Positions 27,434 through 39,825 of a DNA stretch of 64,000 bases are shown here, in pieces. The notes beneath the pieces were generated by a model that searched no databases, was not told the DNA's origin, and worked only from the letters and a program-made list of their open reading frames with translations. A program made the position numbers and the translations under genes. Position 1 is the first letter of the stretch. Each line of letters begins with the position of its first letter. Origin of the DNA: Umbilicaria muhlenbergii (Eukaryota; Ascomycota; Lecanoromycetes; Umbilicariales; Umbilicariaceae); contig KK106982.1 of NCBI GenBank assembly GCA_000611775.1, forward strand, positions 5,350,391-5,414,390, read 5' to 3'.

Positions 27434-29494
27434 TGATGCATCATGTAAACATGATCACTCACACAAATTAATTATGAATATCAACATCAATGAAGCTCAA
27501 CAAAATCATATGAATCATGATCAAGATTTAAATTCATTTAAAGAGACTGAGAAGAGCATGTTAATGCTGCTTTTACAAAAAAGAAGACATCTCATGAACT
27601 CTTTATTAATTGATATTTTTGAAAGAAGGTTGATTGATACACAGTTAATTAATTCCCTTACCTTTGATAATTTCACTGCATCTGAAATTATAGTGATAGG
27701 TGATGAATGCTCATTAAAGATGAATATCAAAGCAGTTGAACTGCCTGCTGCATTAAATTAATTCATCTTCATGAAGTTAAGTATCAAGGCAAGCTGTAAC
27801 AAGTGAGCTACATACAAAGTAAATGCAGATGAAGTTATATCTTTAAGTGAAAAAGGTGTAGCTGAGACACCTGAGACAGAATGAATGTCAGTGAAGTTAA
27901 AAAAAAAGGCTGAAGTCAATGCTCTGAGATTTATATAAACTGTTAAGAGTCAGAGCAAGGGAAGATTAACTGTTAAAAATTAAAGCAAAAGAGATCAGCA
28001 TGTTGTTAAGAATAAAAATGTTCATGAAGCTGAGAGTGAAAGTCATGATAAGAGTAACTGATCAGCACAAATTAAAAAATCATGTTTATACAAAGTGACT
28101 GTGAATGACCTGATGTTCAGAAAGCAGTGACAAGAGATCATTAAAAATGAATTAATAAATTTAAGATTATACACAGTTTAAGTCATTAAATCATTATCAC
28201 AGGACAGAAAGCCTGTTAAGTGCAAGTAAATTTTTAAAATTAAATATGATGAGAAGGAGAGAGTATCAAGGTTTAAAGTTAAACTTGTAACTTAAAGATT
28301 TTCACAAATTTATGAAGTGAATTATCAAGAAACATTTGCCCTGACTGTTCATAAGAAGTCATTAAGAATGTTTTTAGTCTTAATAACTTCATACAACTTG
28401 AAACTTCATCAGATGAATGTCAAAGTGACTTACTTATCAAGAGAATTGAACCGTGAGGGGGAGAATATTTATATGCATGTTTCAAAGAGTGTGATCATCA
28501 AAGACTCTGATAAGATGACTTGCTGAATTGTGAAAGAACTATACAGGCTGAAGTAATCAACAAGGCTTTAACATAAGAAGTTAACTGATCTTATGAAGAC
28601 TGAAGGTTTTCAGGTCATGAATGCAAACTTGAGCATATTAATTAAAAAGGTTCATGAAACTGTCATTATTATTAATGTTTATGTGAATGACCTTCTTATC
28701 ATAAGTCAGACAATGCAGAAAGTCAACTGCATGAAGATTATTTTTAATGAGACATTTAAGATGTCAGACCTTGAAGAAGCAAGAGTTATTATTAACTTTA
28801 AAATTATTAAAGATCAGCATAAGAGTACTCTGACTTTTAATCAGACTTCATATGTTGAAGAGGTTCTTCAGGAAGAAGGGATGCAAGATTATTCACTCAT
28901 TAAAATATTAATGAAATCAGGATCATTTATTACATTAGATGAATCAAGAGACTCAGATGAAGTCAATTAAAAAAACTTATAATGAATTATTAAAAAGCTG
29001 ATGTATATTGCCTGTGACACATGCTTTGATATCACTTTCACAGTAGAATGTTTTAATCAAAACATCATTAATTCTTGAGCTGAACACATTAAAGTGATCA
29101 AGTGAATTATGTGATACTTGAAAGATACTACAAGCTTTGATTTAATGTTCAAAGTTAAAGAAAATATTTATATGAATCAATTCATGATGATACTGTACAG
29201 TTATTCAGACAGCAATTATGTCAGAGACATCATGAACTGAAAGTTAATTATGAGATATGTTTTTATGCTAAACAGTGATGTTATTGCATGAATGTCAAAG
29301 AAGCAATGCACTGTGTCAACATTAATCACTGAGGCAGAGTATATAACATTAAGGCATGATGCAAGACAGGATGTCTGAATGTGAAGATTTATTAATGAGT
29401 TAAGTTTTAATCAAGCAACCCTCAATATCACATTGCTGAGAGACAACAAGTCAAGCATAAAGCTTATGCAAAACTCAGAGCAGCACAGTCATAT

Positions 29495-29748
29495 TGTCAG
29501 AACTATGCAGATTATGAATTAATACATATGTTTTAACAGCTGACATTTAGCTACAGAGAAGAATTCTAATTTAAGAAGCAAAAGAAAGAAAGAGCATGAA
29601 GATTAAAGTCTTTATGTGCATGTTAAGCTCACTAATTTAAATCATCACTAACTCATTCAGTCATTCAGCGCTAACTCATTCAGTCATTCAGTTTGATACA
29701 TCATTCAGATCATTCAGTTCAATTTAATGTTTAAATGTAAACTTAACA
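29495..29748 (-). repeat. left (3') LTR of Gypsy-3
   Basis: 254 bp. It is longer than its partner because ACTCATTCAGTCATTCAG is duplicated in tandem near 29,650-29,690. Confidence 0.92.
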
Positions 29749-32700
29749 CTATCTCCTCCTTTATTTAATGAGCTTCATGAGCTGATCATTTACTTTTCTT
29801 CTTTGTCATTGATGTATTTAATGACTCAGTCAGCTTATTTGAGTACCTCTCATGAAATGCCTCTTTCAGTTCAGGTGAGTATTTAAATTCATTAATGTTG
29901 TATCAAGTCTTGTCAGGTGAGTACTTTTTTTATGTCACTTTATACTGTAACCTGTTTTTTCATCAACAGTTATCATTAATCTGTTCAACTTCTCATTTCA
30001 GTTCAGCCTGTTCAGTTATTACTGATGGCGGTGGTGACAAAATTTGTTCAGGCAAAAGATCATTCACAGTAAATCATAATAAAAAAGTGTGAAAAACAGA
30101 ATGTATCTTCATTAACTTAAGCAGTTCAAGTTTATATGCTTGAGTTGATACTTTCTTCTTGATTCAAAAAGGTCTTTCATTCTTGTGATTCAGCTTTTTA
30201 AATAAATGAGTCATTTGAATGTTTTTTGTGAATAATCATATCAGGTCTCTCACTTGATATGTTGAAGTTAATGTTTAAATTCAGTTTGTGAAATCTTTCT
30301 GTTGAAGTTGTGCTGCTGTCATGTTCTCTTGTAACATCATATGTAAAGCTTTCATATGATTCATTATGAAATCAGCTTTTTCCTTCAAAATTCATTCTCT
30401 TGTCAGCAGCAGTGAGGTGATTAATCATTTAAAGTTGAAGCTCATTCAGAGGTGATATTCCTTATTTACAAAGAATGATGAAACTTTAATGAAGTCAGAA
30501 TCTGCATTGTTGACTGTAAACTCAATCATTGATAATCATTTTGCTCAGTCATCTTGCTGATAGTTCACAAATGCTTTAAGATATCATTTAACATTTACAT
30601 TTGCATTTTCAGACTGCCTGTCTGTCTTTGAATGAAAAGCAGTTGAAGGTTTCAATCTGATTCAGAGTCATTCACATAAGTACTTTCAGAGTAATGCTAC
30701 AAATTGTGATCCTCAGTCTGATGTAATTGTCTGTGATAATTCATGAAATCTTCATACATTTTGAAGCAAGAGTTCAGTAATGTATTCAGCTGATATTTCC
30801 TCATCCTTATTTGTTGAATAAAGGATATAATGTCTCTCCTTGATCAGTCTGCAAATGATTATCAGGATTGTGTTGAACCCTTCACTTTCAAATAATCTGA
30901 TAATCAAGTTGAGTGAAATATCTTGTCATGAATGACTTGAAATTGAAAGTGATTTCAAGGCTCCTTGATACTGCTCATTCATGTTCTTTGTTCAGCAGCA
31001 GATGTGACAATTTTAAACAAAATGATTAACTGTTCAGTTCATTCAGAGCCAGTAGTAGAAGCCTGTAAGCAGTTTCAGAGTCTTTCAGTGTTTAATATGT
31101 TTTACTGTCAGCTGTTCATGAGCTTCCTGAATCAATCATTGTCATAATTTATTTTAATTCAGATCATTGTTGACTCCTGAGACTCATACTCATTCCTGAT
31201 ACAGTAATTGATCATTTGAATCCTCAGTACAGTTATTAAAAGAGATTTTAATTGAATGTCTTGCCCTGATTCATAATAGACTTAGAATTTCCTGGCAGAA
31301 ATCATCTGCTTTCACATAATGAGTAATCAACTCATTTAAAGTCTCATTCAGGACCTGTTCAGCTGGTTCATTTAATATTGATTCATTCAAGACTGATTCA
31401 TTCAGGGTCTGTTCAGTTGATTTTAAAAGATAAGAAGCTCTTTTCTTTTGTTTAATAATAATGCATGAGTTTAAGCAGTGACTCAGTAGCATGATTTAAG
31501 ATTGATATTATAATCACTCATCATCTTCATTCTTTTTTAGTTGATCACTTAAGCATTTAGTGAGTGCATTCACCTTTTCATTTTCTTTGCCAGTTTAGTA
31601 GATGATCACAAAGTTGAATTATAAGAGAAATTCAACTCATCTGACTTATCTGTGAGTCAGTTTCTTGATCATTATAAAGTACTTCAGGGTTTTATAATTT
31701 GTTAAGATTTAAATCACATCCTCTGTTCCTGCTAATTCAGCATGTTATTCCTTTAAACTTTAAATGATGATCAACAATTCTTTGTCATAAATCTCATAAT
31801 TACATTCAGCTGATATGAGTTTCTTAGAGAAAAATTTCTGAGATAGTACTCCTGCGGATATTAAATCAGATGAGTCACATTTAAAATAACATGTTCAAGT
31901 TCAGTTGAAGTGTTGTAATATTAACATGTTAATCAGTCAGTTCTTTAATTCATTAAATGCTTGAAGACACTGTTCAGTTTACATATTAAAAAGTATGTTC
32001 TTGCCTGTCAGTCTGATTAAAGGTTTTGTGATTTTAGAATATCCCTCTATGAATCATTAATAAAAGTTACAAAAATTTAAGAATGCCTGCAGTTGTTTTA
32101 AGTTAATCAGTATCTTTCAAGTCTTAATGATTATGATCTTTTCAGGATTCACTCAGATGTCATGACATCTTATGATCAGTTTTAAGTATTAAGTTTCAGT
32201 CTTGTGAAATTTGCACTTCTTGATTTCAGCTTGTAAATTTGCCTTCCTCAGTTGTTCTAGAATGATTTAAACATGAGTTCAGTGTTCAGACAGGAACTCT
32301 GAATAGATCAGGATATTATTTAAATATGTTATACAACAGGTGTTCAATAAATTGAGCAGTACATTATTAATAAAGTGCTGAAAGATGACTGATTCATTAG
32401 TGAGTCTGAAAGGCAAGATCTTATATTTGTAGAAATCATGCCTTGTTCAAAAGGTTGTCAGATCTTCAGAATCAGGATTTGTTCATATGCAGTGAAATGC
32501 CTGTAGTATATCAATCTTGATGAAGTATTTTGTCTTTGAAATCTGAGTCAGAGTTTCCTCAATTAAAGGTAATGAGTATCAGTCTTTCTTCATAATTGAA
32601 TTCAGCTTTTGATAGTTGATGCACAGTCATAAAGACCTGTCTTTCTTTTGTATGAACAGAATCAATGAGGCTACTGATGACTGATTGACTTCAATGAAAC

Positions 32701-35061
32701 TCTTTTATAAGTTGTCTTCTATGTAGTTCTTCACTGCTATCAATTCTTCATGTGACATATTGTAAAAAGATGTATATATGAGCTTTTGCTCACCCTTTAA
32801 AACAATTTTGTGATCATAAGGTTGATGCAAAAGAAGTTCATTTGCAGCCTTTTTAAAAAAGACATCAATCAAGTCATGATATTCAGAAAGAAAAATCATC
32901 TTAATATTTAATTCACTTAACTTCAATTCAGAGTTCAATGCTTTCTCAATTTATTAAATAAAAATAATAAAGATCTCATTACCTTCCTTCATATTCAATG
33001 TGAATAATGTCACGTCAATCATCTTGATGTTGACTGCATGTGAGGGGTTATTACTTTTTAATGTGAAGACTGATTCAGGATCTGCTTTTATAATGAATTT
33101 CCTCAGGATCTGATAAGGTTTCAGTGATTCAAGTTTAATCATTCAGTTCATTCAGTTCATTCAGTTGTTCAGTGTTCAGTTCTTCAGTTCAGTTTGTTCA
33201 TTTGATTTAATTCATTCATTCAGTGGGAAAATCACTATCTGATTCACAGAGTTGATTAGAATCTGAATGTGATTCATTCAAAAGAGTCTCAGTATAATGC
33301 TGAGATCTTTCATGTTTACAATCATCATGAAGGTGAGTCATTGAGAATGACTGCAAACCTTCATAATTGAATAAATTGCATGTGTAACTCATCTCACTGT
33401 CTTCTTCTGAAAATTGTGTAAGGTTCAGAGCTTTGGCAATGATACTGCTTTAATTTCAGATCATTCAATCAGAGTCTTTGTCAAGTTAGCATTAATGAAT
33501 GCATATTCAGTTGACTCAGTATCAAGTAGAGCCTTGACTCATAACTTAACTTCATTTAAAGTGAGCTTGCAATTCACTTTGAATGATGTTCAGGTGAACA
33601 GAACATCTTCATTAATCATGAGTATTAATATTACAAGAAGATTATCATCATTTCTTATCATGACTTTAATAGAAGAACGCCTTTTCCTGAATTTAATTCA
33701 AAATTAAAATCAGAATTGAATATGATTTATTGCATGCATCTTAATGTTGAAGTTTCTTTCTTTTTATTCTTGTTCAAATAATTTAAGGCAAGGTGTTTTT
33801 ATTCATTATATTTAAAATAATATTCTTTCTTCATCTGTTGTTCTTTGACAGCGTTTAAGTGTGATGTTCAGTTCAATGTTCAGGGAACTGACTCAGTGAT
33901 CATTTAAGTAGTTGATTTTGAGGTTTTAATAAAATATTCAATCCTTGTATGAGTTTAACTTGTAAAGAGGAGTGTTTAATTTAATTAAGATTTAATGATC
34001 TTCTTTGCATCAAGCAGTTGTAAGGTCTGATTGATTCATTAACAGCACTTGATGAGTTCACAAAGATCTTCAGGTCTGTCATCATCAGTGTTTAATTATC
34101 ATTGAATGATGTTGTTCACCTTGTTCAGAAGTTCTTCTATTCAGTATGAATCAAAAAACTCATTCAGTTCAGTAACATATCACTGAAAATCACCTCAGAA
34201 GGATGAGAAGTCTTTGAATTCTTAATAAAGCTTACAAAATTCATCAATGATGATACATTTTCAATCTGAGTCTCTGTAGATTCAGGTCAAATGTTCTAGC
34301 AGTTTAATAACATTTAAATAAATTATTCAAAATGCTGAATTCATTTGAGGTCTTATGTGTTTAACAGAGTCACTTTTAACTCTTGTTTTCATGTATGTTA
34401 TCTTCATTTATTCAGTGAGGTATCATTTATTTATTGTTAATAAGTAGTTTCTAATCTTCATTACTCATTCATTGTATTTCAAATGATTGCTGAAGAACAT
34501 TAGTGAATCAGAGAGCTTTAATAATCTGAATGATTCCTCAACTGTGAGTTGAGGAGAATCAGGTCAGGGGGTGCTTATGATTCTTTATTCAAAGTATGTT
34601 ATCACATTGACTTATTCAGTGACTTTCTTCTTCAGTTTCTTGCTCTTATCCTTTGTTCTTTCATAATTCACTTATAGTTCTTCATGTGCCTTTATAACAA
34701 TGTTGATTTCATTCGGGGACTGCTCATGATCAGTGATTAATTGTCAGAGAGTAATCATTGCTTTGAAGAAATATTCTTGTAAAAGATTAATCAAAGTCTC
34801 TGCAGTTAAGGTGATCAGAATCTGATTGATCAAGTTTTCATTCAAAATGAATTGTTCATCATTCACAGAAGTCAACAAAGACTCTTTAATTCATGAGTAA
34901 ACTCTGTTATTAATTCCTTTGATCATCATGATTGATTTTTAATTTTAATTTTGATTTTGATTCTGATTCTGATGTGTTGACTGTCTGAGTTCAGTGTCAA
35001 TTTAATTCAGATTTCATTCAAGATGCCTTGCAGCAGGAGATAAAAAGTGAGATTAAAATAA

Positions 35062-35292
35062 TGTCAAGATTATGCAGATTATGAATCAATGCATGTGTTT
35101 TAACAGCTGACATTTAGTTACAGAGAAGAATTCTAGTCTAAGAAGCAAAAGGAAGAAAGAGCATGAAGATTAAAATCTTTATGTGTGCATTAAACTCACT
35201 AATCTAAATCACTGTTAACTCATTCAGTTATTCAGTTCAGTACATCATTCAGATCATTCAGTTCAGTTCAATGTTCAAGTGTAAACCTGACA
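35062..35292 (-). repeat. right (5') LTR of Gypsy-3
   Basis: 231 bp, pairs with 29,495-29,748; followed by CATAT and the end of Copia RNase H. Confidence 0.93.
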
Positions 35293-35483
35293 CATATTAA
35301 ACACATTAATGTGCAACATCACTACATTCAAAACATGATTGATGACAAGAAGTTAATTGTTGATTGAGTGCTTACAAGAGAAATGTTGACTGATGAATTA
35401 ACAAAGATATTGATAAAAGACACATTCAAAGATCATCATCAACAGTTAAGGCTCATACAACTTGCTAAAACTTTAAGGGAGAA

Positions 35484-36902
35484 TGTTAAATAAGGAAAAA
35501 CTCCTTCACAGTAATACATTTAGTATCATTATAATGAAGTCACTCATGCCTACAAATAATCACTGATAAAGAACATCAAACACTGAATGTCAAACACTGA
35601 ATGTTAAAACATTAAACACAGAAAGCAACTATCTACTTATTTATAAAAGTTCACTCAGAAAATGCAGCCTCATCATCTTTTTCAGGCTGATGAGCAGGCT
35701 CCTCAATTCTATCATTTAAAGATTAATGAGTAGAAGAGTGAAACCTGTCACTCATTAAAAACTGATGAGTGAGGGAGTGACTTCTTTATTTAAAATGACT
35801 TCACTCAGAGCTTCTTCACTCTGAGCAGTTCCTCAACTCATGATCTTTTCACAATATCAAGTGCTCACTTGACATCAGTGTGTCATTCATGTTGACACAG
35901 ATAAAGGCTTTAGTGCTTTAATAATCATCAGATGAAGCAGAAGAAAAAAGAAAGAAAGAAGAAAAAATAAACTTAAATAAAAAAACAAGATCTGCTGAAT
36001 GCAATGAATTTAATAATGTTAATAACACTCAATTATGACGCCTGAATTTGTACAAAACTTATGAAAGGAACACTCAATTGCAACATGTTTAAAAAAGTAA
36101 TCTCTGCATGCACTCTGACTGACCTCATGTTGAGTGACACAGAATTAAAAGATTAAGTCAAGAGGTTCTTCAACTCTTTTATAAGCTCAACAGATGCAGA
36201 GAGGTCATGTTTAATGTTCATAACTCTGTCAATATGTCAGTTGAAAGTGAAAACATCAAAATGAAAAATATTAAAATGAAAAATATTAAAATGAAAAATA
36301 TTAAAATGAAAAATATTAAAATGAAAAATATTAAAATGAAAAATATTAAAATGAAAAATATTAAAATGAAAAATATTAAAATGAAAAATATTAAAATGAA
36401 AAATATTAAAATGAAAAATATTAAAATGAAAGTGAAGTAAATTTGAACAAACAGCGCCTGCACCTTCTGTGAATGAGTGATGTTGAGATCACTCACGCTC
36501 AAATGACTCACTTGAGCAAGATGAATGAGTCTTGAATCATGCTGATTAATTGAGTAATCACTGATCAGAATTCAAGTCAAGAGAAGAGAAACATCAACAA
36601 TAACTGTCTGTTGATCTTGTTTAATTAAATCACAGATCAGTCAAAAGCAACAATAATGCAATTACAACTACAACAAGAACACTTACTGATCATGATAATC
36701 AAGATAAAGGCCCCTGAAGAGGCAACATTAACATCATCAGTCATGTTTGTTGTATGATTAAGGAGGAAAAGTTGATGATGTATGAACATCAGGATAAGAT
36801 TCTTACCCCTCACTATTCATTAACATGATTCATGAAAAACATGATTACTCTATGTCTATGACTATGAATTAGAGAGCAGCTTGAGGCTAGCTGCAGGAGG
36901 AG
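35484..36902. other. possible Copia 3' LTR and further repeat debris
   Basis: The stretch opens with TGTTAAATAAGG directly after the Copia polypurine tract, so the 3' LTR probably starts at 35,484. Its right end is unclear. From about 35,640 the DNA is again mutated AT-rich sequence without a domain I can name. A purine stretch GCAGGAGGAG at 36,893-36,902 sits at the right edge. Confidence 0.5.
36252..36431. repeat. 15-bp minisatellite, 12 units
   Basis: Twelve copies of AATATTAAAATGAAA lie in tandem; only the first differs (AACATC). In the plus frame they read (NIKMK)12. The uniformity contrasts with the mutated surroundings and points to recent expansion. The unit has no C on the plus strand after the first copy, so it also offers almost no target to C-to-T mutation. 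Confidence 0.95.
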
Positions 36903-37120
36903 TGTTAAATATGCATCTAAAGCTCAAGTGTAAGACTCAAGTGTAGGGCTAAGACAGCTTAATAAGCTGTTACTAGTGATGGCTGACGAGGCCACATAGC
37001 ATGCAGAGTTTGCATCACTTACTTACGTAGGAGTTGCACGACATCTATCATATGCTTAGATACCTTTTATCTATCTATCTATCTATCTAGCATATCTATT
37101 AGGATTAAGTTGATACATAT
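36903..37120. other. possible solo LTR at the composition boundary
   Basis: TGTTAAATATGC follows GCAGGAGGAG, the arrangement of a polypurine tract before an LTR. An end at TTGATACA near 37,117 would give about 215 bp. From here CpG reappears (GACGAGG, TACGTAGG). A (TATC)5 microsatellite lies at 37,069-37,089. No matching partner was found in the window. Confidence 0.35.
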
Positions 37121-37798
37121 GATGTTTTAAGCATGCCTAAGGTGTTCCGTAGAAAGGGCTTAATCCACTTTCATTGAGGCCAGAGACAAATTTTGACGCA
37201 CTTTGCCACAGAATAAACGCCAAGAGATCATTGGCATGACTTAAATAGAATCTTGCATAACAGCCTCACTGAGTCTGCGTACGCATCACAATGTGATGCC
37301 TGTACCATCTCAATGAACGATAAGAGCAAGTGTGAAGGAACCGATCTTGAATCGTCTTTTCACTAGAATAAGTTAACGGCACTAATTCAACCTACTGACT
37401 TTCCATCATCGCTGTCAAGGCCGTGACCCTCGAATAGACGTTTCTATTGAAGAGGATTCGCGCAATCACAGTATTCGTAAGATGTCCAGTTATGTGCGTC
37501 GATAGATGGAGATTTAATATTGCCGCATTCCCTGGTGGAGACTTTTGCTCTTCAGCTGGCTATATGCTTCAGGAGTGGGCGCTAATGTTATAGGGCAGCC
37601 TGCTCCACAAGGTCACCGGCTCCACTTTACTGCCGCCGAAGACATGGAACGGTTCTGTTTCTTTTTCCCATTGTCATAGTCAGTACTAGTTATGTGCCCT
37701 AAAGCATGGATACGTTAAAGGGCCTAGAGGTTTCCATGCTGCACTTAATTATTGGTGGTAGGATCGTCAATATATCTCAGGCCTGCGACTCCATATAT
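37121..37798. other. intergenic, normal composition
   Basis: This is single-copy-looking DNA downstream of the minus-strand gene that ends at 37,799. Short open frames here carry no domain and cross the 3' side of that gene. Nothing else is supported. Confidence 0.6.
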
Positions 37799-39063
37799 CT
37801 ACCCGACCTGAGTCGGCACCCACGCACTCCCCTGAGTAGTAGCTGCCGGCGGCGGTTCAGGCCTTACCTCCGCCTCTTTGATCCCACCTTTCCACTGCCC
37901 AGCCTCCTTTATCCACTCTACGAACCCCAACGAGCTCGTCCGTAGAATGTTGACCTTGAAGCTTTCCAGCTTCGGGCACTTCTCCCCCAGCGCAGCCATA
38001 TCTTCCTTAGTGGGAAACGCGCTCTTCAAGGCGCCGGCGCCGGGGTGGGCAGCCTGGTTGAATAGAGTTCAGCAGACACGATGGGGTGCGGCGGCGAGGC
38101 AGAGAGAGTGCTTACCGCAACGTAAAATTGCAAGGACGGATTGCCCACGAGCTCAACTTGTTCAATCTTGGAACATTGGGACAAGGCGGCCAGGATAGCT
38201 CTCTTATGTCGCTCCGTGGGCTCGAGATCCACAGTAACGTGTAGGACCAACAGACCAGTATGCTTGCCAAGAATATCTGACAGCCCCTCCAGCTTCAGCG
38301 TGTATAGCGTAGTGTTGAGAAGCAAGAGCTCCCTCGGCGCCGTCTCTTCTTTGGTGAGAGCATCGACTAGGTAAGGCGACATGCTATGGTTGATTGCCAT
38401 GACCCCTTCATGCCGCCGCTGCTGCTCGCCATCTTTGTTCAGATTTGCCGGGTCGTCGGGATCGTTTGTTACATCCGATGGGCTGATGTTGAAAGCGCAC
38501 GTCACAAGCGACGGGCCTATCAGGTGGACGAGCTCGCCGGCAGGCACAGTTTCCAGAAACGCTTCGTCCTCGTGTCGAAAGCTGTAGTTGACTTCCAAAA
38601 ACCGCATGGCGTCCTTGCCGCGCGATGAAAGCGTTTTTCCAATCGTTTTGAAGAAGCCTGGCTTGGCAAAAACGTCCAGTAGATGTAGTGCCCGCAGCTG
38701 CTTCTCATTCTTGAAGAACTTCTCGGCATCCTCGCGCGACTCTTTGGAGATGCCGGCGAATAGTTGACTGTAGATGAGAAGCTCTTTGAGCGCGGGGAGC
38801 TGGATGCTGAGAGCGTTGAGAAAGCCGGGAGGATAGCCCAAGGAGAAGAGCTCGAGGGTGAGGGATTCGATGGACTTGGGAAGCTTCGATACTGTAGCGG
38901 GTTGTTCGAGGATCTTGGAGTACTCGTCGAGTTTGATGTCGGAAGTCAAGGTTAGAGCTTTGAGCGAGGAGGCTTCGGGGGGAAAGTCGGGGATGGTAAA
39001 GGATTGGAGTGGGATCTGTGCTGCTTGAGCGTCAGAAGGGTCGATTTGCTGCCGGTCAGCCAT
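37799..39063 (-). CDS. leucine-rich fungal hypothetical protein, two exons
   Basis: Exons are 38,116-39,063 and 37,799-38,053, joined over a 62-base intron (GTAAGC..CCAG) in phase 0; the model closes at 400 residues. I chose the ATG at 39,061-39,063 (MADRQQIDPSD). An in-frame ATG at 39,265-39,267 would add 68 residues that look like translated leader. Leucine-rich segments with spaced LxxL patterns (ESLTLELFSLGY, ALKELLIYSQLF, TLYTLKLEGLSDIL, KCPKLESFKVNIL) suggest an irregular leucine-rich-repeat fold as in F-box-associated proteins. No F-box or signal peptide is seen. It is divergent to the thioesterase relic at 39,826. Function unknown; it may be a substrate-binding or scaffold protein, but that is a guess. 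Confidence 0.75.
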
Positions 39064-39825
39064 TGACGTTGCGAGAAGCTGGAGATTGCTCGAGAGGTGG
39101 CATTTCCATTGACAAATCGCGGGGGCGTCTGGCACTCGATGAAGGTCTCCCTCTGCAGATTCTGACAACGCGGGGAACGTGGGAAGGAGGAGAAGGGCAC
39201 TGGCAGGGATGTTTTGATCGTGGCTTGAAGCGTGGCGGGGCGGGAAACGAATTCGGAGGGTCGGCATCGAGATCGGACATGGTCAGCCCTATGTATGAAG
39301 CTTGACGGCGCTACCGTCGTGGCGAAGTGTGAGAACGTCTTTACCAGATGCCAATGAGTTATTGGTATTGGACGAATCACTCGTACATTGCGTTTCCTAC
39401 GCGGAGGTCTTAACCGACAGTGCTTCATAATGCTTGCTTGCTTGTTCGTATCTCCGCTGGTGATGCAGAATCTCTTTGCACGACGAGGATCAAGAAGGAC
39501 CCCTTAGTGCTGTCAATCCCAGCTTCAAGAGCGGCTCGCACGGAAATACGAACATTCACTCTATCGTTATGCCGGATGCTTGCCATAACGCATTGAACAT
39601 CTCGCGGTCTTTTTCACACTTTCCTTTCAAGTTCCATCTCGTACACCCACTAAGCCATCACTCATTTACATTCCTCCTCTACCTTCCGTCGTCCGTTGAG
39701 CACTCTTCCCTGCGTCTCTTTCCTGCGTCTCTTTCCTTTGGGTCTAATTCCGTCGGTCAGAGTGAACTGAGTTCTGTATGCCGCAGCATCGTCTCAAGGG
39801 CTAATATTGCTATCAGTATCAAAGC
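39064..39825. promoter_or_regulatory. divergent intergenic region
   Basis: About 760 bases separate two divergent starts, so promoters of both lie here. The right part (39,600-39,820) is CT-rich, as is common before fungal start codons. No specific operator is recognised. Open frames here overlap in several readings and carry no domain. Confidence 0.5.

Larger units (their letters stand above)
29495..35292 (-). mobile_element. Ty3/Gypsy chromovirus relic, minus strand (Gypsy-3)
   Basis: The element is 5,798 bp. LTRs lie at 29,495-29,748 (254 bp) and 35,062-35,292 (231 bp), with target duplication CATAT (29,490-29,494 and 35,293-35,297). On the minus strand: gag about 35,000-33,750, protease about 33,660-33,420, reverse transcriptase about 32,940-32,000 (preceded by the typical DVFFKKAANELLLHQPYDHK segment), RNase H about 31,990-31,550, integrase about 31,150-30,450, chromodomain about 30,010-29,850. 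A polypurine tract (AAAGGAGGAG on the minus strand) abuts the left LTR, which is thus the 3' LTR. That LTR carries an extra tandem copy of about 22 bp. LTR differences are transitions. Structurally whole, broken by many tens of changes. Confidence 0.92.
17960..35483 (+). mobile_element. Ty1/Copia relic, split by two Gypsy insertions
   Basis: Plus-strand Copia order is clear across three blocks. Block 17,960-20,148 holds gag with a CCHC knuckle at 18,562-18,603, a protease region near 18,805-18,850 and integrase about 19,300-20,100. Block 27,434-29,494 holds RVT_2-type reverse transcriptase (about 28,250-28,900) and most of RNase H. Block 35,293-35,460 holds the RNase H end. The gap in RNase H is exactly Gypsy-3, and the gap between integrase and reverse transcriptase is Gypsy-2. 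A purine tract (TAAGGGAGAA) ends at 35,483 and TGTTAAATAAGG follows, a likely 3' LTR start at 35,484. I could not find a matching 5' LTR before 17,960. It is broken throughout. It is older than both inserted Gypsy elements. Confidence 0.88.

Noticed and set aside
33414-33707. 97-codon plus-strand open frame
   Set aside because: It is the reverse strand of the protease region of Gypsy-3.
36207-36440. Open frame made of (NIKMK)12
   Set aside because: It is only a reading of the 15-bp minisatellite in mutated repeat DNA; the reverse strand is open too.
38026-39305. Several plus-strand and alternative minus-strand open frames
   Set aside because: They are shadows of the GC-rich leucine-rich gene at 37,799-39,063.
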